Shown in pieces: positions 1 to 13,576 of a stretch of DNA of 64,000 bases (positions are counted from its first letter, which is position 1; every line of letters starts with the position of its first letter). A program made the translations under genes and the position numbers. Where the stretch lies: the NCBI RefSeq assembly GCF_011397635.1, contig NC_064767.1, forward strand, positions 21,750,537-21,814,536, read 5' to 3'. Origin of the DNA: Epinephelus fuscoguttatus (taxonomy: Eukaryota; Chordata; Actinopteri; Perciformes; Serranidae). The notes under the pieces are model-generated. The model did not search any database and had not been told where the DNA came from. It was given only the letters and a program-made list of their open reading frames with translations.

Positions 1-1161
1 AGGCATCACGAGACACAGTGTAGCCAGGGTTGCAAACATAGCTAGCAGGCTAACAGGAGCATTTCACAAGTTGAAAATAGTACACCTTTTATCGAAGACG
101 TAATTCCCTGTCTCAACACTCGCACATATTCATACCAGCAAGGACAAACTGAAACAGCAACATGATAATCCTTCATCTAGAGATAAAGACTTCAGACTGA
201 ACTCCACACAAGGCCAACAAGTCAGGATTTGCTGGACGTAAATGCACGTCTCGCCTATCCTCTTTAAAATTACACTTAATAACTTATCAAGGTGCTTATT
301 TTTTGCAGTGTAGTCATTCTGTATCGCGGCTGCGAGCGCCACAGGACCATTTGTCCCGAACAGCTTTAGCCTGGCAGGGAAGACAGAAGCCAGCTGATTG
401 AGGATTGGTGGCACAGTGCCGTCCAAACTCCTCACTGTGGAGACAATCTGATGATCAGGAGCCCGAGGTCCTGTACAGACCTGTGCGTGGATGCTCATTA
501 ACCACCATCACACACTGATAATGCTATTTGACCAGACCAGTAAGTGCTCTCCCTAATAAACGAACTGAACAGGTTGAGAAGCTGCGGAAGAGTGAAGCAT
601 TCCTCCTCCTCCAGACTCTACGACATATGGACGTGACAGCCGTGAAACACGCAGGAGGAGAGAGGAAAAAAAAGACAGAGTCACTGAGAGACAGAAAGAA
701 GACAGAGCTGCTCTGACAGCGTTGTTAGCTGCCTGAAAGCAACGGTGTGGAGCAGGGTGGTGGAGTGTTGCGAGTAGCCGCGGAGCTGTGAGGAGCTGAC
801 GGGCTGTCTGGGAAACGTCAGTGTAGAAATGAGGCCCGGTAGACTACGAGGAGAAAGTGACCTACATACTAGTTGGTCCAACGGGCTACGGAACCAGGCA
901 GTACCATCTGGGCTCACAACAACCTCCTACGTGAAGATAGAGAGACTGAGAGAGTGAAAGAAAGAGAGAGAGAGAAAGCAGACCACCGTGACCAAAATAA
1001 CACACTCTTAAACGCAACTGGAACACTTCTGTCCACACTAAGAGGTCAGATTTCTGCTCAGCTTGAACAAAACATTCCCTCTCCATTGAAATGTGGCTTT
1101 CAGACGAGCAGTTAAAGCCCTCCACTGTACATTTTTAGTGTGTGTGCGTCAGCAAGCGTCC

Positions 1162-1163
<2 letters not shown>

Positions 1164-1200
<37 letters not shown>
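1164..1200. repeat. (TG)n microsatellite
   Basis: Uninterrupted TG dinucleotide tract read directly, in slit1 intron 1. Confidence 0.95.
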
Positions 1201-1202
<2 letters not shown>

Positions 1203-1341
1203 TGCAAAGACGTCTGAGAGTGTTTTCCCGGCTTCTGGGCTCCTCAAGGGCTATTTACAGTTTTCATTCTGCTCAGTCAGGCCTCGGGAGCAAGATTACA
1301 GATAGGAAAGGTAAACATCAAGTAGATCCTACACATGTATT

Positions 1342-1342
<1 letters not shown>

Positions 1343-1391
<49 letters not shown>
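1343..1391. repeat. (CA)n microsatellite
   Basis: Uninterrupted CA tract of about 24 units in slit1 intron 1. Confidence 0.95.
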
Positions 1392-1395
<4 letters not shown>

Positions 1396-4300
1396 CTCAG
1401 AGCCTTGACCCACGCTGGGTCTCCTGCATCTTGCAGAGCCTCTCTCATCCTTAAAACAGCTACAGGTAAAAGTGAGAGACCAAAACCCAGGCATCTGTCT
1501 TCTGCTGTTTTTACCTGGCCTTCACTCTACAACAACAACCTTGACAAGGAGACTCTGAGCTTTTTTCATGTAGCAGATGCTGCTGTAAGCAAAAACTCGA
1601 CCGATAGCAGGAGAGACTATGAGATGAAATAGAAAATGAGCATACAGCCACTTCCTGATCAAACACAGATAAGTTATGACACTCTCTCAGGCCGAAGTGA
1701 ATCAATTAAACATCTGTTCCAATGTGTGTCGCTGCCGTGGGCTGGAAGAAGAACACACGCGGGGTTGTAGTCGAAGCAGAGACTGAGGGGTCTTTCATGG
1801 TTTACAGTGTATCTGTAGTTTGTTTAGCGACAGACGCTGAGGTTCTGTTGTGGTTTTGAGTCCCGCATGAAGGCATTTAGGCTGTATGAATGTGTACTTT
1901 GACTGTAAAGTGTATCATGTGGACCAAACATCTGCTCCACCATATCTATTATGTTTCAGTTATTCCACGCAGAAGATGTTTGCCTGACAGATGTGCGCTG
2001 ACGACTGGTAATTTGATGGATGCTGCATGTGCGCTCGAATCTGTCTGTTGATCCCTGAGAATAAAGAGTTGTTGTACGCACGGGCCTCTCCCCCCCCGAG
2101 CGTGCTGATATCTGCATTCCTCCATCTCTTTACGAAGATTAGCTCTTCTGCCAGCGGATAACCCCACCGCAAAAGCCGGGATGATAAGTCAATTAAGTGA
2201 TGTACCAATCAAAAGAAAATGTATCTGCAGCTTTTGACGATCAAGTAATTGTTGTGGTCATATTTCAAGCAAAAATGGCAAATGCTTACTGGTTGCAGCT
2301 GCTACAATGCACTTGTCTCTGTCACATAGAGTGGAGTTCAGACTGTTGGCCAAATAAACAAGACATTTGAAGACCGTGGACTCTTTCTGGTCAGTTAATC
2401 AATTAATCTACATTTTGAGAGTGAAGAAAGACTTCAGCACAGCACATTAAAACACTCCAATATTGCACTTAACACAGCACTGATAAGATAAGTGCGCAGA
2501 CTGATGCAGATCTCAGGCGGCCCTTGAATCTGGAATGCTGCCCATAATTTCCTCTCAAACTTGTATCACATCAAAAGCATCTTGACTAGCATGAAATGTG
2601 GATTATGACGGCGTATCTACAACGTCGGGAGAGTGTTCACTGATGTGCATTTTAACACACGTACACACACACTTCACTCTTCATCGCCAGCTTCTCCCTG
2701 TCTAGCCAGGAGGGTTAAAAGCAAAGATGGACTTCTGAGAGATGAAAGGTGATCTAGGTGGGTTCTCCAAATTCGATTTTCACGGTCTGTTGAGGTACAG
2801 CCACTCTTAGATAGGCGTGCAAAGCAATCACGCATGTACACTCACACATGCACATGCTCACACACACCACGTATAAGCATGTCAGACATGCACAAGTAAG
2901 AAATCCCATTGATGGGGTCATTTCTTAGCTCTCGTGAGTGCAATCACACACTTCCATAAAGTAGCTGCGCTAATCAGGAGAGCAAACCGGCGGGTGTGGG
3001 GTGAGTTTAGACACACAGCAGCCGGCTTTGATGCTCAGCAGGCTGTCATCACTCTGCTTAGACAAGCAACATGCTTACAGTACATGTATGGAGAATGTAA
3101 AAAGGTAACTAAATGCTTAGACCAACTGAAAAATAAAAACAGCACAGAGCGCCACAAGAGGAACTACTCTGGCCGACAATTGGAGATGTTTCAATGCCAT
3201 TTTTTCTTCCCGATAGAGATTCTGATATCTGAACTTCAATGAATGCCACAGAATTTGCTTTATCCAGTGTAAAATGTTGCCAAATTGCTGATAGTAAATG
3301 CAACACTATTTACCGGATATAAATTCTTCCTTAGTTTCTTCATTTTAGAGCAGCAAAGATGAATTGATTTCCAAAAAACACTTGTCATTTTATGTAGTTT
3401 TAGATAAATTAAGTGGTTTCGGATCAGTGCATAGGCTTGCATACTTGTCGATACTCGATCCAGCATTTTAGGCAGTATTGGAGACAATCTGGTATCAGTA
3501 TCTGAATCCCTCTACCTGTAATACCTATATTACCACATACTTTGTCTGGCAGAGCTCATAAAATACAGAGCCCAAAAGGAAGCTATAGAGATGGCGACCA
3601 CCTCAGTATTCGGCACAGGAGAAAAGACCACAGCTGTATAGTACAGGCAGTAAATTGAAATGACTGAGTCCCAGGCCTGTAATTTCACAATCCTCCACTG
3701 AGCATAAACATTCTCCGAATGATCTTCATTCCAGGCATTATCACTCCTCACGGGTTTACCAGCTACGAGGATGGAGATATTAGACTGTAAAAAAAAAAAA
3801 AAAAAGGACCTGAGTAAAATTCAGCCTGCCTCGGAGCTAAGGCCTGTGTTGCCCTTTATAATAAATAACATAATCCTGTTTATTCATTCATTAGCTTTGT
3901 GCTGGAGTTACACGTCTCTTCCCTCTCAGTGCTGTAATCCCTTCATTACCACCTCAGTTACTGTGCCAGCCTCGCCTTGGAGGATCTTCTCATCCTACTC
4001 TCGACCCCCACAGCTCCACCCCTCACCCTGCTTCTTTTGTCTTTTCCCATCTCGCTCTTTCCACTTTAGTCACATAGCCAGATTTGGCAGGTATTGGGGC
4101 AGGCTGTGTTCAGTCTTGTCAGGGTAAATTATGGATCAGGTGGCCGGTGAGCTGTCAGTTGTACCAGCAATGTGCCTGTGCCAAAAACACCACAGGCATT
4201 CCCTGGCACACACAAACACACACCTCCCACCCCCCAAATACATAAACATGGTTATCAAAGCAAAGGGAGCCCCTAATCTTCAACCACCACCAAACCTCAT

Positions 4301-5744
4301 GTGTTTTCATCTAACATTACTTATTCACTGCACGCATGCTCACATATGGAGGCACATGCACAAGTTTATGAACAAACACAAGTGAACATCAGATTTATAT
4401 CGGCATGCACAAACACACACACATATGGTGTGCAGCCTCCTCCCCTGTTCTGGAGGAGTGCCGACGTGCCCCCAAATCTCAGTACAGGGTATTTTCTGGC
4501 ACAGAAATCATCAATACACTGCCTTTTTGTAATTAGATGAGGGTACACACTCACACACAGCTTGTCCTCCTCTGCAAATCAGCTCATTCACAGATGAGAC
4601 ACACACTTAAGCCAAACAGCAGGGCTGTTACAGAGTTAAAGCACGTAGAGAGAAGGACTGCAGGTTTGGTCAATACCTGTCCATCTAAAAGCTTAACTAA
4701 GATCATTTACTGTCTGTTTAAAGTCACTTTAATCAGCTTACAGATTTGATTCCTCTCAGCATTCCTCTCAGCATACCCTGATATCAGTGTGGATACTTTG
4801 TGCTATTTTGCCACAGCAGATGAATAAAGACAAGGAAAAGGAGAGACAAGGAAAGAGATGAAGAGAGAGGATGGATGCAGAGATGGAGCAGAGGGGGAGG
4901 GAGCGGCCGGTGGCCCGTATGAGGCAGGGTGTAATTTTAATACGTGGAGCTCACAGTCTCATTACAGGCTTCGGTCTGAGGAGCGCAGGGGTCAGACCTG
5001 ATCCAAACCCACACTGACAAGTGCAAATGGGATTCTGCTGTCTGTCTCAACACCCTCCATACACACACCCCACCCCACAAACACACATGGACACTTTCTC
5101 TCAAAACCAACCCCCTCCTTCCCCTAACACACACACTCTATCTCCCAAAAGCATCACCCTGTGTACATTAGCGCAAACACACACATATGCATTCACAGAG
5201 ATGTCTATAAACACACAGCAAAGCAGGCTGGTGAAGAGAAGTGCAACCCTTTCTACTTTGTTACCTTTTATAGTCTGCGTCTGCTTTCCATCCTAACACT
5301 GACGCTACGCCGCCTCCTTCCATTGAAGTGAGGCAAGTACATTTTACAACATTACAGATTTTAAATCTTTGTAATTCGAATACATTTCCAGAAGAAAAAA
5401 AAAGCTTCTGTTAACATTTTTATTTGAAGGACGGGGCCTCCAACTTCTGGTACATTTCTATAAAAACTTGACTTTACTCATTACTCATCTTCGACCCCAG
5501 TAGCGTTTGCACAATTTCACTCACATAAATACACATTTTCCAAATGCATACACATAAATCTACCTATGCACATGGGACCCTATCATGTGAGGCAGGGTGG
5601 GCCGCGTTGACTTGCACAATCACCTTGATGAATCACCCTATGTAGCGGCCTGCACAAGAGCATAGTCTCTATTGTTAAGTAGTGCCTCTCCATGGAGGCT
5701 GGCTATCTTCTACATGACCTACACACAAAGCTAACACATGCACC

Positions 5745-5745
<1 letters not shown>

Positions 5746-5801
<56 letters not shown>
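5746..5801. repeat. (CA)n microsatellite
   Basis: Uninterrupted CA tract of about 28 units, the longest in the window. Confidence 0.95.
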
Positions 5802-6974
5802 CCAAAAAAAAAGGCAACGACCCAGGAATAAATTACACATGACCTTTATAAACATCATGTTTAAAATGCAGCATCCTGAGCGCGCTAGACGTGCTCGAAA
5901 ACACCCAGAGATGTTACAACGATAAAAATCCCTTGCTGTACATGACCTATGAATGCACAAACAACTTTTAACACAAAAATGCTCTTGAGTGGAGGGGCAG
6001 TATATTTCCAGTGTGAATGGCCATTCATGTAAAAGGAAACCACAAAATGACCATGTTTCCTCTCTGCTTCAATGTTGAACCAGCATGTGCACATAAGCAA
6101 CCCGGAAACATGCAGACCGGCAGGCAACAACAACAAAAAAAAAAAGGTGTTCTTAGAAATTAAATATGAAAAGCATAAAATATGCAGCTAGCTCCCACTA
6201 TGCCAACGCTGCCTCTGACACAGGCTTTCTCTCCTCCGTTCCCACCGCATGTTTTATTCAGGACTGATATTCTAAAAGCTGAAATAGAACAATCTATTTC
6301 CCCTTGCACTCCTCACTTCTGATTTAGTGATGAATATTTCAGAGGAATGTCAGAAAAGACAGAGAAACTCCACTCTGCAAGCCGGCGTCTGCCTCACCTC
6401 TCCCTCCAATCCTCCCATCCTCCCTCCGTCTTACAAGACAGCTACGTGATCCTCGTGCAAGACTCACTTAAGTAGCAGATTTGCTTAATTTTCTACATGA
6501 TTTAACAATTTACGGAGTGAGTGTTCGGGGGCATGAGAAGGGGGTGAGAGGGGAGTCTTTGGCCCAGGAGTGGAGGAGAGTGAAAAGGGGGAAGAGGGGG
6601 GAAAAAGAGATAAAGAGAGGCACAGTGCTGCACAGACAGGAGGCATGATATGAGTGGGAGAAACGTGGTCCCAAACATAACAGAAGCTCGGACCAGACAG
6701 TTTTGCCCCACAGTAATTTAAACTTTAAGTCAAACTTTACTTTTTTCATCTCTAAATGTGTGTCACATTAAAAAAAAATGGGGCAAAAATGAGACGCCAT
6801 TCATTTCAGGATTTAAAAAGAAATCTAAAATACATGCAGCGAGCATAAACAAGCAGGTAAGTAAATTATGGACACATGTGAAAGGCACACATCTGCTCCT
6901 GCTCTTTCCAGTCCCTCATGCCTATTTATACCTGACTGGAATGCCAGTGAGTGACTGACTGACACACTTACATG

Positions 6975-6992
6975 CACACACACACAGACACA

Positions 6993-7031
<39 letters not shown>

Positions 7032-7040
7032 ACACACAGC
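6975..7040. repeat. Interrupted (CA)n microsatellite
   Basis: CA tract with CAGACA interruptions, within slit1 intron 1 and about 200 bases from exon 1. Confidence 0.9.
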
Positions 7041-7168
7041 TTTACAGGCAGAGCTATTGTTCTCTTTCAGTCTAAGCAAAGTCATGTGCACCACTACAAT
7101 AAAGCGTAAAGACAGAAGGGAAACAGTGAATAAAGAAGACAGAGGGACACAGTCAGGGAGTTTCTCTG

Positions 7169-7170
<2 letters not shown>

Positions 7171-7212
<42 letters not shown>
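7171..7212. repeat. (CA)n microsatellite next to the slit1 exon 1 donor
   Basis: CA tract on the plus strand, hence a UG tract in slit1 pre-mRNA, beginning about 25 bases into intron 1. Confidence 0.95.
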
Positions 7213-7213
<1 letters not shown>

Positions 7214-7237
7214 GAGTACTGTACAGATGGTACTCAC

Positions 7238-7455
7238 AGTCTTTCAGTGTTGCGGGGGATATTCCTTGGCATGGTTTTGAGACCCAGTCCATGGCAGTCC
7301 ACTGTGGTGCCACTGCAGGTACACAAGGCTGGGCAGGCACTGGCGTTGCCCATGAGCAGAGCAGAGAGCATCACCACCCACATCCAGAGTGGCTGTCCGG
7401 CCAGCCTGCCCATACCTGCCCCAAAACAGCTACCTCTGACGGGCATATTCACCAC
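7238..7455 (-). CDS. slit1: Slit1 axon-guidance ligand, coding exon 1 only (signal peptide and start of first LRR domain)
   Basis: Slit proteins are large secreted ligands for Robo receptors that repel axons and migrating cells. This exon encodes 72 residues plus two bases. The amino end has a hydrophobic signal peptide (about residues 20-42) ending near NASA. It is followed by the cysteine-rich LRR cap, with [17 protein letters not shown] and then [11 protein letters not shown]. The ACPALCTC and TVDCHG pattern fits Slit1 better than Slit2 or Slit3. The exon ends inside the leucine codon after NTER at a consensus donor (GTGAGT, starting at 7237), where Slit exon 1 is expected to end. The ATG at 7455 opens the frame. 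In-frame Met4 and Met15 are alternatives, and Met15 would give a more typical signal peptide. The remaining exons lie beyond the left edge. Paralogue a or b cannot be told from this exon. Confidence 0.9.
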
Positions 7456-7913
7456 AACTGCAGCCAGATCTTCTTCAACAAAAACCCCCTTACTTCTCTC
7501 TGTCCACCTTTCTCTGCAAGAAAAAAAATAGCAAGAGTCCTGCTACACCTTGCAAGTCCTCTAGAATAATTCTATATTTGTGGTGAATATAAATAGAAAC
7601 AAAACTGTATCAAATGCTATTATTTTCCTCCTGGAGCAAATCCTTTTTGTTCTTCTAGATTTCTTTTGATGTAGGTATGAAATCCACCACAGTTTGCTGA
7701 TGTAAAAAAAAAACAAAAAAAGAAGAAGCTGCTGTTTTCTTTCTCTTATTCTCTCCTTGCAAAACTCCTCTCTTGTCTTTGTGGAGTTGCTGTGCTCTGG
7801 TCTGCACACGTCTGCGTCTCTGTCCTCCTCTCACTCAGTCCCGCTCTGCTCTGCTCGCCTGAAGAGAGAGGGAATAGGGAAAGAGCAGAAAGAGAAAAAA
7901 AAGCCAGTCTCTT

Positions 7914-7949
<36 letters not shown>

Positions 7950-7990
7950 TCACACACACCAGTCATCCATCACAAGGATCTACAAATAGC
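7456..7990 (-). promoter_or_regulatory. slit1: Probable slit1 5' UTR and proximal promoter region
   Basis: This is the sequence immediately upstream of the slit1 start. On the plus strand it is pyrimidine/CA-rich, with CTCTCT and CACACA tracts at about 7910-7957. I could not fix a transcription start or a convincing TATA box, so the call rests on position only. Confidence 0.3.
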
Positions 7991-10253
7991 CGAGCCCCCG
8001 ACTCCACCCCTACCCCTCCTCTCCTCCCCCACCCCTCTCCCTCCTCACACAACACCCCCCCCAGAACCCTGCCTGAACTCACTCTCATTCTCAAGATCCC
8101 TCTTTCATTCCCGTGATTCTATTCACAATATAAATCTACTCCAAGTATCTTTCTTTTTCTGTTTTTTCTCTTCTACTCCCTCCACTCCTTCTCTCTCAGG
8201 TTTGCCTCCAGGCGAACCCCCCATAGAGAGACCTAACCTGCATGACACTGCATAACCCTTGCCCGAAGGAGAGGCTGTGGGGAGACCGGGCTGTGTGAGT
8301 GTATACATGTAACGAAGGAGAATCCACTGGGGAAGAGAGGAATCAACACCTCGGTCCTCAGAGGCAAAAAGCTGGAATAAATAATCTGTAAATGTAGGTC
8401 TTAACATGTAGATCAAGTGTGGCCACACACACGCAGAAGCTGCAGCAGGGAACTGGCATGGAAACACACAGACATACAAATATTCATGATCTGTTGGGAG
8501 GGCGGACCGCAGCCATAAAAAGTAAGTCAACACTATATTTTAAGCACAAGAACAGAGATTATATCCTAATATATACAAATGAAAAGACAAACAGTTACAC
8601 TCACAACCATACCTGCTCTGTTATTTCGATTTATGGCAGCAGCTGGCACACAGTCCGTCTCTCAATGCCAGGACCATACATTCCCTGAAGTGGACTCAGA
8701 GCATAAAGACATAAACCGGACTGTGTTGAGAAGGGAAAATTGAATGATAGGCAGCATATGCAGGCCGTTATTTACTTTAAAGGAGTTCCTAATAAATATT
8801 ATTTTGCAAAGGTTGACATGTAGTGAAAACAGTGGATATATTAGAGTCCAGCCGCTGTTGACAGAGTAATTGTAGCATTCAGGAAACTTTTCCGAATGCA
8901 TATTGATTTGCAGTACGTGGAATTGCAAATCAGTATTCTGGATGTGGGTAGGAAGCAGACTCTCGTTTTTTTATGGGTCCAAACCAGAGCACGTTGTACA
9001 TCATATGCAAAGTAAAACAAATGCTGAAACTTTAAAATACGGTACAAAAAACTGAGAGGGCAACAACAAGCACTTCTTGCATAACTTTTATTGAGCCAGT
9101 GTGTAATGATTAGATCCCAGATGTCTGTGAATCTGCATACTGATCACCTGCTTAATGAGGATAGGCCTGCCACAGTAATGATGTTATTGGCTTAGCGAGG
9201 TCAGCAAAGATGATCGAGGTCGTATCCATTATCATACAATATTACCCTTGTGTTTACACGTGTTTGTTTACCTGAGAATGTCACCAAACATGGGACATGG
9301 CTGCAATGCCTTAGTGTTCCTCACAGCCCCTGAGCTGAATGAACATTAAGAGAAAAATCCCACAAGGATGCATCTTGCTGTTGTTTCTGGTTGAATTTAA
9401 AGATCATTGCACTTTGAAAGAGTGTACTGCATTATTATACAATTATATTATCATTATATCAGTGCAATAAAATGGTGCTAAAATGGTAATAATGTCATTT
9501 ATCGCAATGACTTCTGGGACAATTATTATAGAACATTATTATAGAACAAAATTAAGTTATCGTAACAGCCCGACTCAGCTGACTAAATGGCACAAAACCA
9601 GTGACTGATACTTTGCTTCCCTATGAGTGACTTATTTTACTCCCCCTTATGTAAAGTAGTGCACTGGGAATCAAGGAGGTAGTGATTCATTGTCATGTAG
9701 AGATTCACAGATATCACAGGAAACTAAAACCGTTCAGCTTCCTTGCAGATATCCAGGAACTAATTATTAAAATATTGACTCGCATAGCATCTGTTATTTT
9801 TCGTGCTGCCTGTTTTTGTACAATTCCTGATTTAATGCTTGCCTCAAAGTCAGTAAGGAACTACTGCGACCATTAAATAATCAGCTGTTGTTGATTCTTA
9901 CTTACTGCTTTGTAAGTACCCACTTTTAAAAACCAAGAGTACACATAAGTTTGGTGCTCAACTAAAACTAAACTAAAAGTAACAAACAAACGCCTGAGCT
10001 CTCCTCAGCCACGGCTGTGCTTGGTTCAGCTCAAGCCACTTGGTCTCTGGTCTAATTCTACAGAGGGCTTTGCTGCAGGGTGGATCCTTCCCAACATAAA
10101 CATCAGCACAATCCCTCAGACCCAAGAACCCCATTCACTTTAACTAACAAAGGCACAAAGAGAAAAAAAGAAATGGGGACGACGCAAGCAGAAACATTTG
10201 AGTTTGTGCGTCTGTCTGCTTTGTTGCTTGACCAACTAGAAACATATGCTGAG

Positions 10254-10291
<38 letters not shown>

Positions 10292-12160
10292 ACATACAGG
10301 TGTGCACAAACATACACACATACAGAAAGCAGGAAAAGAAAACCTCCATCTGTCCTGGTAAAAAGTGTCAGTGCAGCGTAGATCTTCCTTCTATGAATGG
10401 TTAATTAAAGAGGAGACAGTGGTGTTTAGTGGTAATGGGGGGTGGTGGCAACGTCCCTCTGCTCTCACAGAGTCGTGATAGGAATGCACACAAATACACA
10501 ACAGGAATTATTCTGCTGCTCTCAAAGCCGTGGGAGGACATGGCAGCAATTTATAATTAGTCTGGGGAGAGGAGAGTTTGCAAAACATGAGCGTTCACCA
10601 ACAATTGACTCTGACGAGGAACTAACTGCAATTGGAATAGCACCCTTTTTTTTTTTTGAGTTGACAGTAGTGCTGAAGCCTGTGGAGTTCAATAAATGTT
10701 TTCCGACAGCTTGTTCCCGAAGTTAGAAATCAAAGAGCCAAACGTTCATCAAGATGAAGCTGGCAGCTGCTCATGGCTGAATGAATTTGTTAGTACACGC
10801 TTGACTCACAGAAGTGAAATGTGCTTGATAGAGAGTATGAGACCAAATTTAGCATCCTGAAAATTCCACAGCAGGCTTCAAACCTGAGTTATTTGTATTT
10901 CACCCTCAGAAGAAACTGTGCCTCGAAGAAAAGACGAGAAAAATTCCTGCGCTGTCCATTGTCGAAACGGAACAAAATACAAAAGTATGCTGGCGTCTAC
11001 ATATTTTAACCTTGAATTGTGTTCCTTTAGTGTGGTATTTCACTATTTCACTATCTGTAGTCATAGACAGAATTAGCTCCCTCTGAAAGGCATTTCACAG
11101 AATCACATCCACTCACCATATATGTTTGTGGGTTTGTGTGCACACCAGATAATGTAAAGTTGATTACAGTATGTCTGACTCATTTTACAGTCATCATGCT
11201 CATTCTGGAGCAGGAATGCTAAATAAACCCCTCCGGAGTTTTGGCTGTAAAACAATACTATTCCTATCATGGAAGCTGTCTGATGTATATTTACAGAACA
11301 TGAGAAAAAGCAGACCCATTCTCACAGATGTTTACAACATATACTTACAATACCAAACATGCATTGACATGGACACCATAATGACACACTGAGACATTCC
11401 TCCTATTGTGGAGAGAGCTCCCTTCACTCTTACTATCCACCCACTCACCCTGCAACTCTGTGAAATGTGTTCAATTTGGGCAAATCATTCACTGCAAACG
11501 GCGACAATTTTGGTAACAGTTTCCCTTTGGAGGTCTTGTGGGTATTTATTATTGTTGGTCTAAAAGTGATTTACATTTAAATTTCACTTGACAGCGCTGT
11601 ACATTTCAGCACACATGTTGTCACATATGTTTTGTTTGAATTTTAATTTTCTTGCCATTTCTTATTTGCGGCATTGGAAGCTATGAGCAGTGAAATTCTT
11701 GGCTTCTGGCTGTAAGACACTGGGACATGACTGTTAAAGTTGGGAGAGGACAAAGAATAAAGTAACATTTACTGTCTTTAAGGGAAATATTGTCTTATAT
11801 GTTTCAATTTTGTTGCATTACTGGAGTGTTTAAATGTGAACTTATTTTGGGTATTTAACAGCACAGTTTCCCTCATATTGACCTGTCTTTAGTTGTCTCA
11901 ATTTCAACCTGATCAAAGGAGATGTTGTACCTAACATGCTCTAGCTGAATAATTATTTGCAACTTAACAGCATCACCTTGTGGCTGCACGTGAAACAGCA
12001 TCATTCAGTTGCAGAAAGCAACATCATTCAAATTCCAGGGAGGCCAAGGAAATTTAAAAAACAGAAAAGTGGCAAAAAAAAAAAAAAAAAAAAAAAAAAA
12101 AGGTTCGTAATCATGTCTTGATCCTACTAAAGCACACAATTCAAAAGAAAAGACACCTCC
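7990..12160. other. Spacer between slit1 and arhgap19
   Basis: No coding exon of either neighbour was recognised here. The spacer holds a TG microsatellite at about 10256-10289, AT-rich DNA with TTAT/ATAA-rich stretches at about 9420-9560, and a pure A tract at about 12077-12101. The minus-strand frame at 8123-8533 is low-complexity (acidic/lysine-rich end) and is not recognisable. Confidence 0.5.
10256..10289. repeat. (TG)n microsatellite
   Basis: TG tract in the slit1/arhgap19 spacer, ending in TGCGCACATA. Confidence 0.9.
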
Positions 12161-12179
12161 AGAACTCAGCTTGATGTCT

Positions 12180-13576
12180 TTTAATTACAGTGAGTTGCAT
12201 AGCTTCACAGTTGCATCGGTCTCATCAGTTTACATGGTCAATTAAGTCGACTGTGTTGGCAATTATCACATTATAGTCAAATTGTAACAGCTTGGCAGAG
12301 CGACCATTGAGCTGGAAAACTGCTACTAAAAAAATAAGACAGCAAGCAGAATTAGAAAGTGGAGGTGACTCAAAGTCTCCTAGGAAGCACCTCGGATAAC
12401 AACCACAATAGAGGGCAAAAACCAAATCATTTTCATTTGCATTCGTCTAACCTTTCGACATAAAAAAAAAGACATTATAAAAAAATTTAAAATAATAAAA
12501 AACTCACACTAAATAGCTGAATAACTGTAAAGACACAAAAGCGTATAAAGCTGTATACAATGTTGCATAAGAATCAAAAATGGCCTGAGAAAAACTAAAA
12601 TATAAAATGCAAAAATAAAATGGCAGTAGTATAAAGCATCACAGTATTGACACCCAAAATTTGAGCTGAAGTGGAAAGAAAGACAAAACTATTTATATAA
12701 TCTACACAAGCTGGACCTTTGGCCTCTCAGTCTGTTTCTCCTATCCTCTATTCTTCACTCTCTATCAGTCTTCGCACACTTATTTTTCTGACACTTACTA
12801 CGTACTTTATAGACGTTTGAGCACACTCTTAAAGCTATCGCGATTGAAAGATAAAATATTAAATAATAAAAAAGAAATACAGTAATTTAAGATATATTCA
12901 CTTTAAGGCACATTGTGAATTCACCACTTCTCTAATAAGTCTTTAACAGTCTGCACGGACTGTGTGGGTCTAACTAACCTAGCATAACTTACAAACAAAT
13001 TTAATATTTAAGTAGAAAAGCCTGCTCATCACATTCTAACAATGCATCTGATGCACAGGATTCCAGGACTTGAAACATCCAGATAACCAGTAAAAAATAA
13101 ATACAATAGTTTGGTAAATAAAATAAACATGTTTCAGTCAATGATAAAACTAAAAAAAAAATGCATGCAAACTTGAGTCCTGCAATGAATGAACAAGAAA
13201 TAAGACAATGAAGGAATTCCTATAGAATGGGTAAGGACAAATAACTTTGCATTGCCTTCAACTAAAGCACATAACATCCTCACAGTTGTACAAGAACCCC
13301 TTTTATGTGTCCCCTAGCTTCACTAAAACTTTGCAGGCCACAAAGAAATTGCAGTGGTTTCTTGCTATCAGGCTAACCCTTAGAACAAACTTTACTTCTT
13401 GAGAAAAAAAAAGCTGAGTACAGATCTAAACATGGTGTCAAAACAAAGCCATACAGTGCCTTGCACTGTTTAGTTTGTGTCGACGCCTCAGAAAGATCCT
13501 TTAATACCCCTAACATAACAGCCAGCCCGATGTTTCCTTAGTCGTGAAGAGCAAGTTCTCTTAAAGACGAACAATC
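12180..13576 (-). other. arhgap19: Probable arhgap19 terminal exon with long 3' UTR
   Basis: A strong acceptor (long CT tract, then CAG ending at 13577) opens a stretch with 12 codons and a stop at 13538-13540. About 1.36 kb of AT-rich, repeat-poor DNA follows. On the minus strand an ATTAAA hexamer lies at 12180-12185 and could end the transcript. This layout fits a terminal exon with a long 3' UTR. It is an inference from position, splice signal and composition, without transcript evidence. Confidence 0.45.

Larger units (their letters stand above)
1..7237 (-). other. slit1: slit1 intron 1 (part), no exon recognised
   Basis: This stretch lies downstream of slit1 coding exon 1 on the minus strand, so it should be the start of a large first intron, as is usual in Slit genes. 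I looked for the following leucine-rich-repeat exon (expected to continue after the NTERL residues) and did not find it. The stretch holds long CA/TG microsatellites, degenerate CA-rich DNA (about 4.2-5.3 kb) and purine-rich low-complexity tracts (about 0.65-1.0 kb and 6.5-6.6 kb). A 122-codon minus-strand ORF at 130-498 could not be assigned to any family. No other gene is supported. Confidence 0.6.

Noticed and set aside
6825-7340. Long open frames on both strands over the CA repeats near slit1 exon 1
   Set aside because: They are kept open only by CA/TG repeats (HTHTHT and VCVCVC runs), while the real coding frame is the slit1 exon.
8123-8533. 136-codon minus-strand ORF upstream of slit1
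   Set aside because: It has low-complexity ends (GVEGVEEKKQKKK), no recognisable domain and no splice context.
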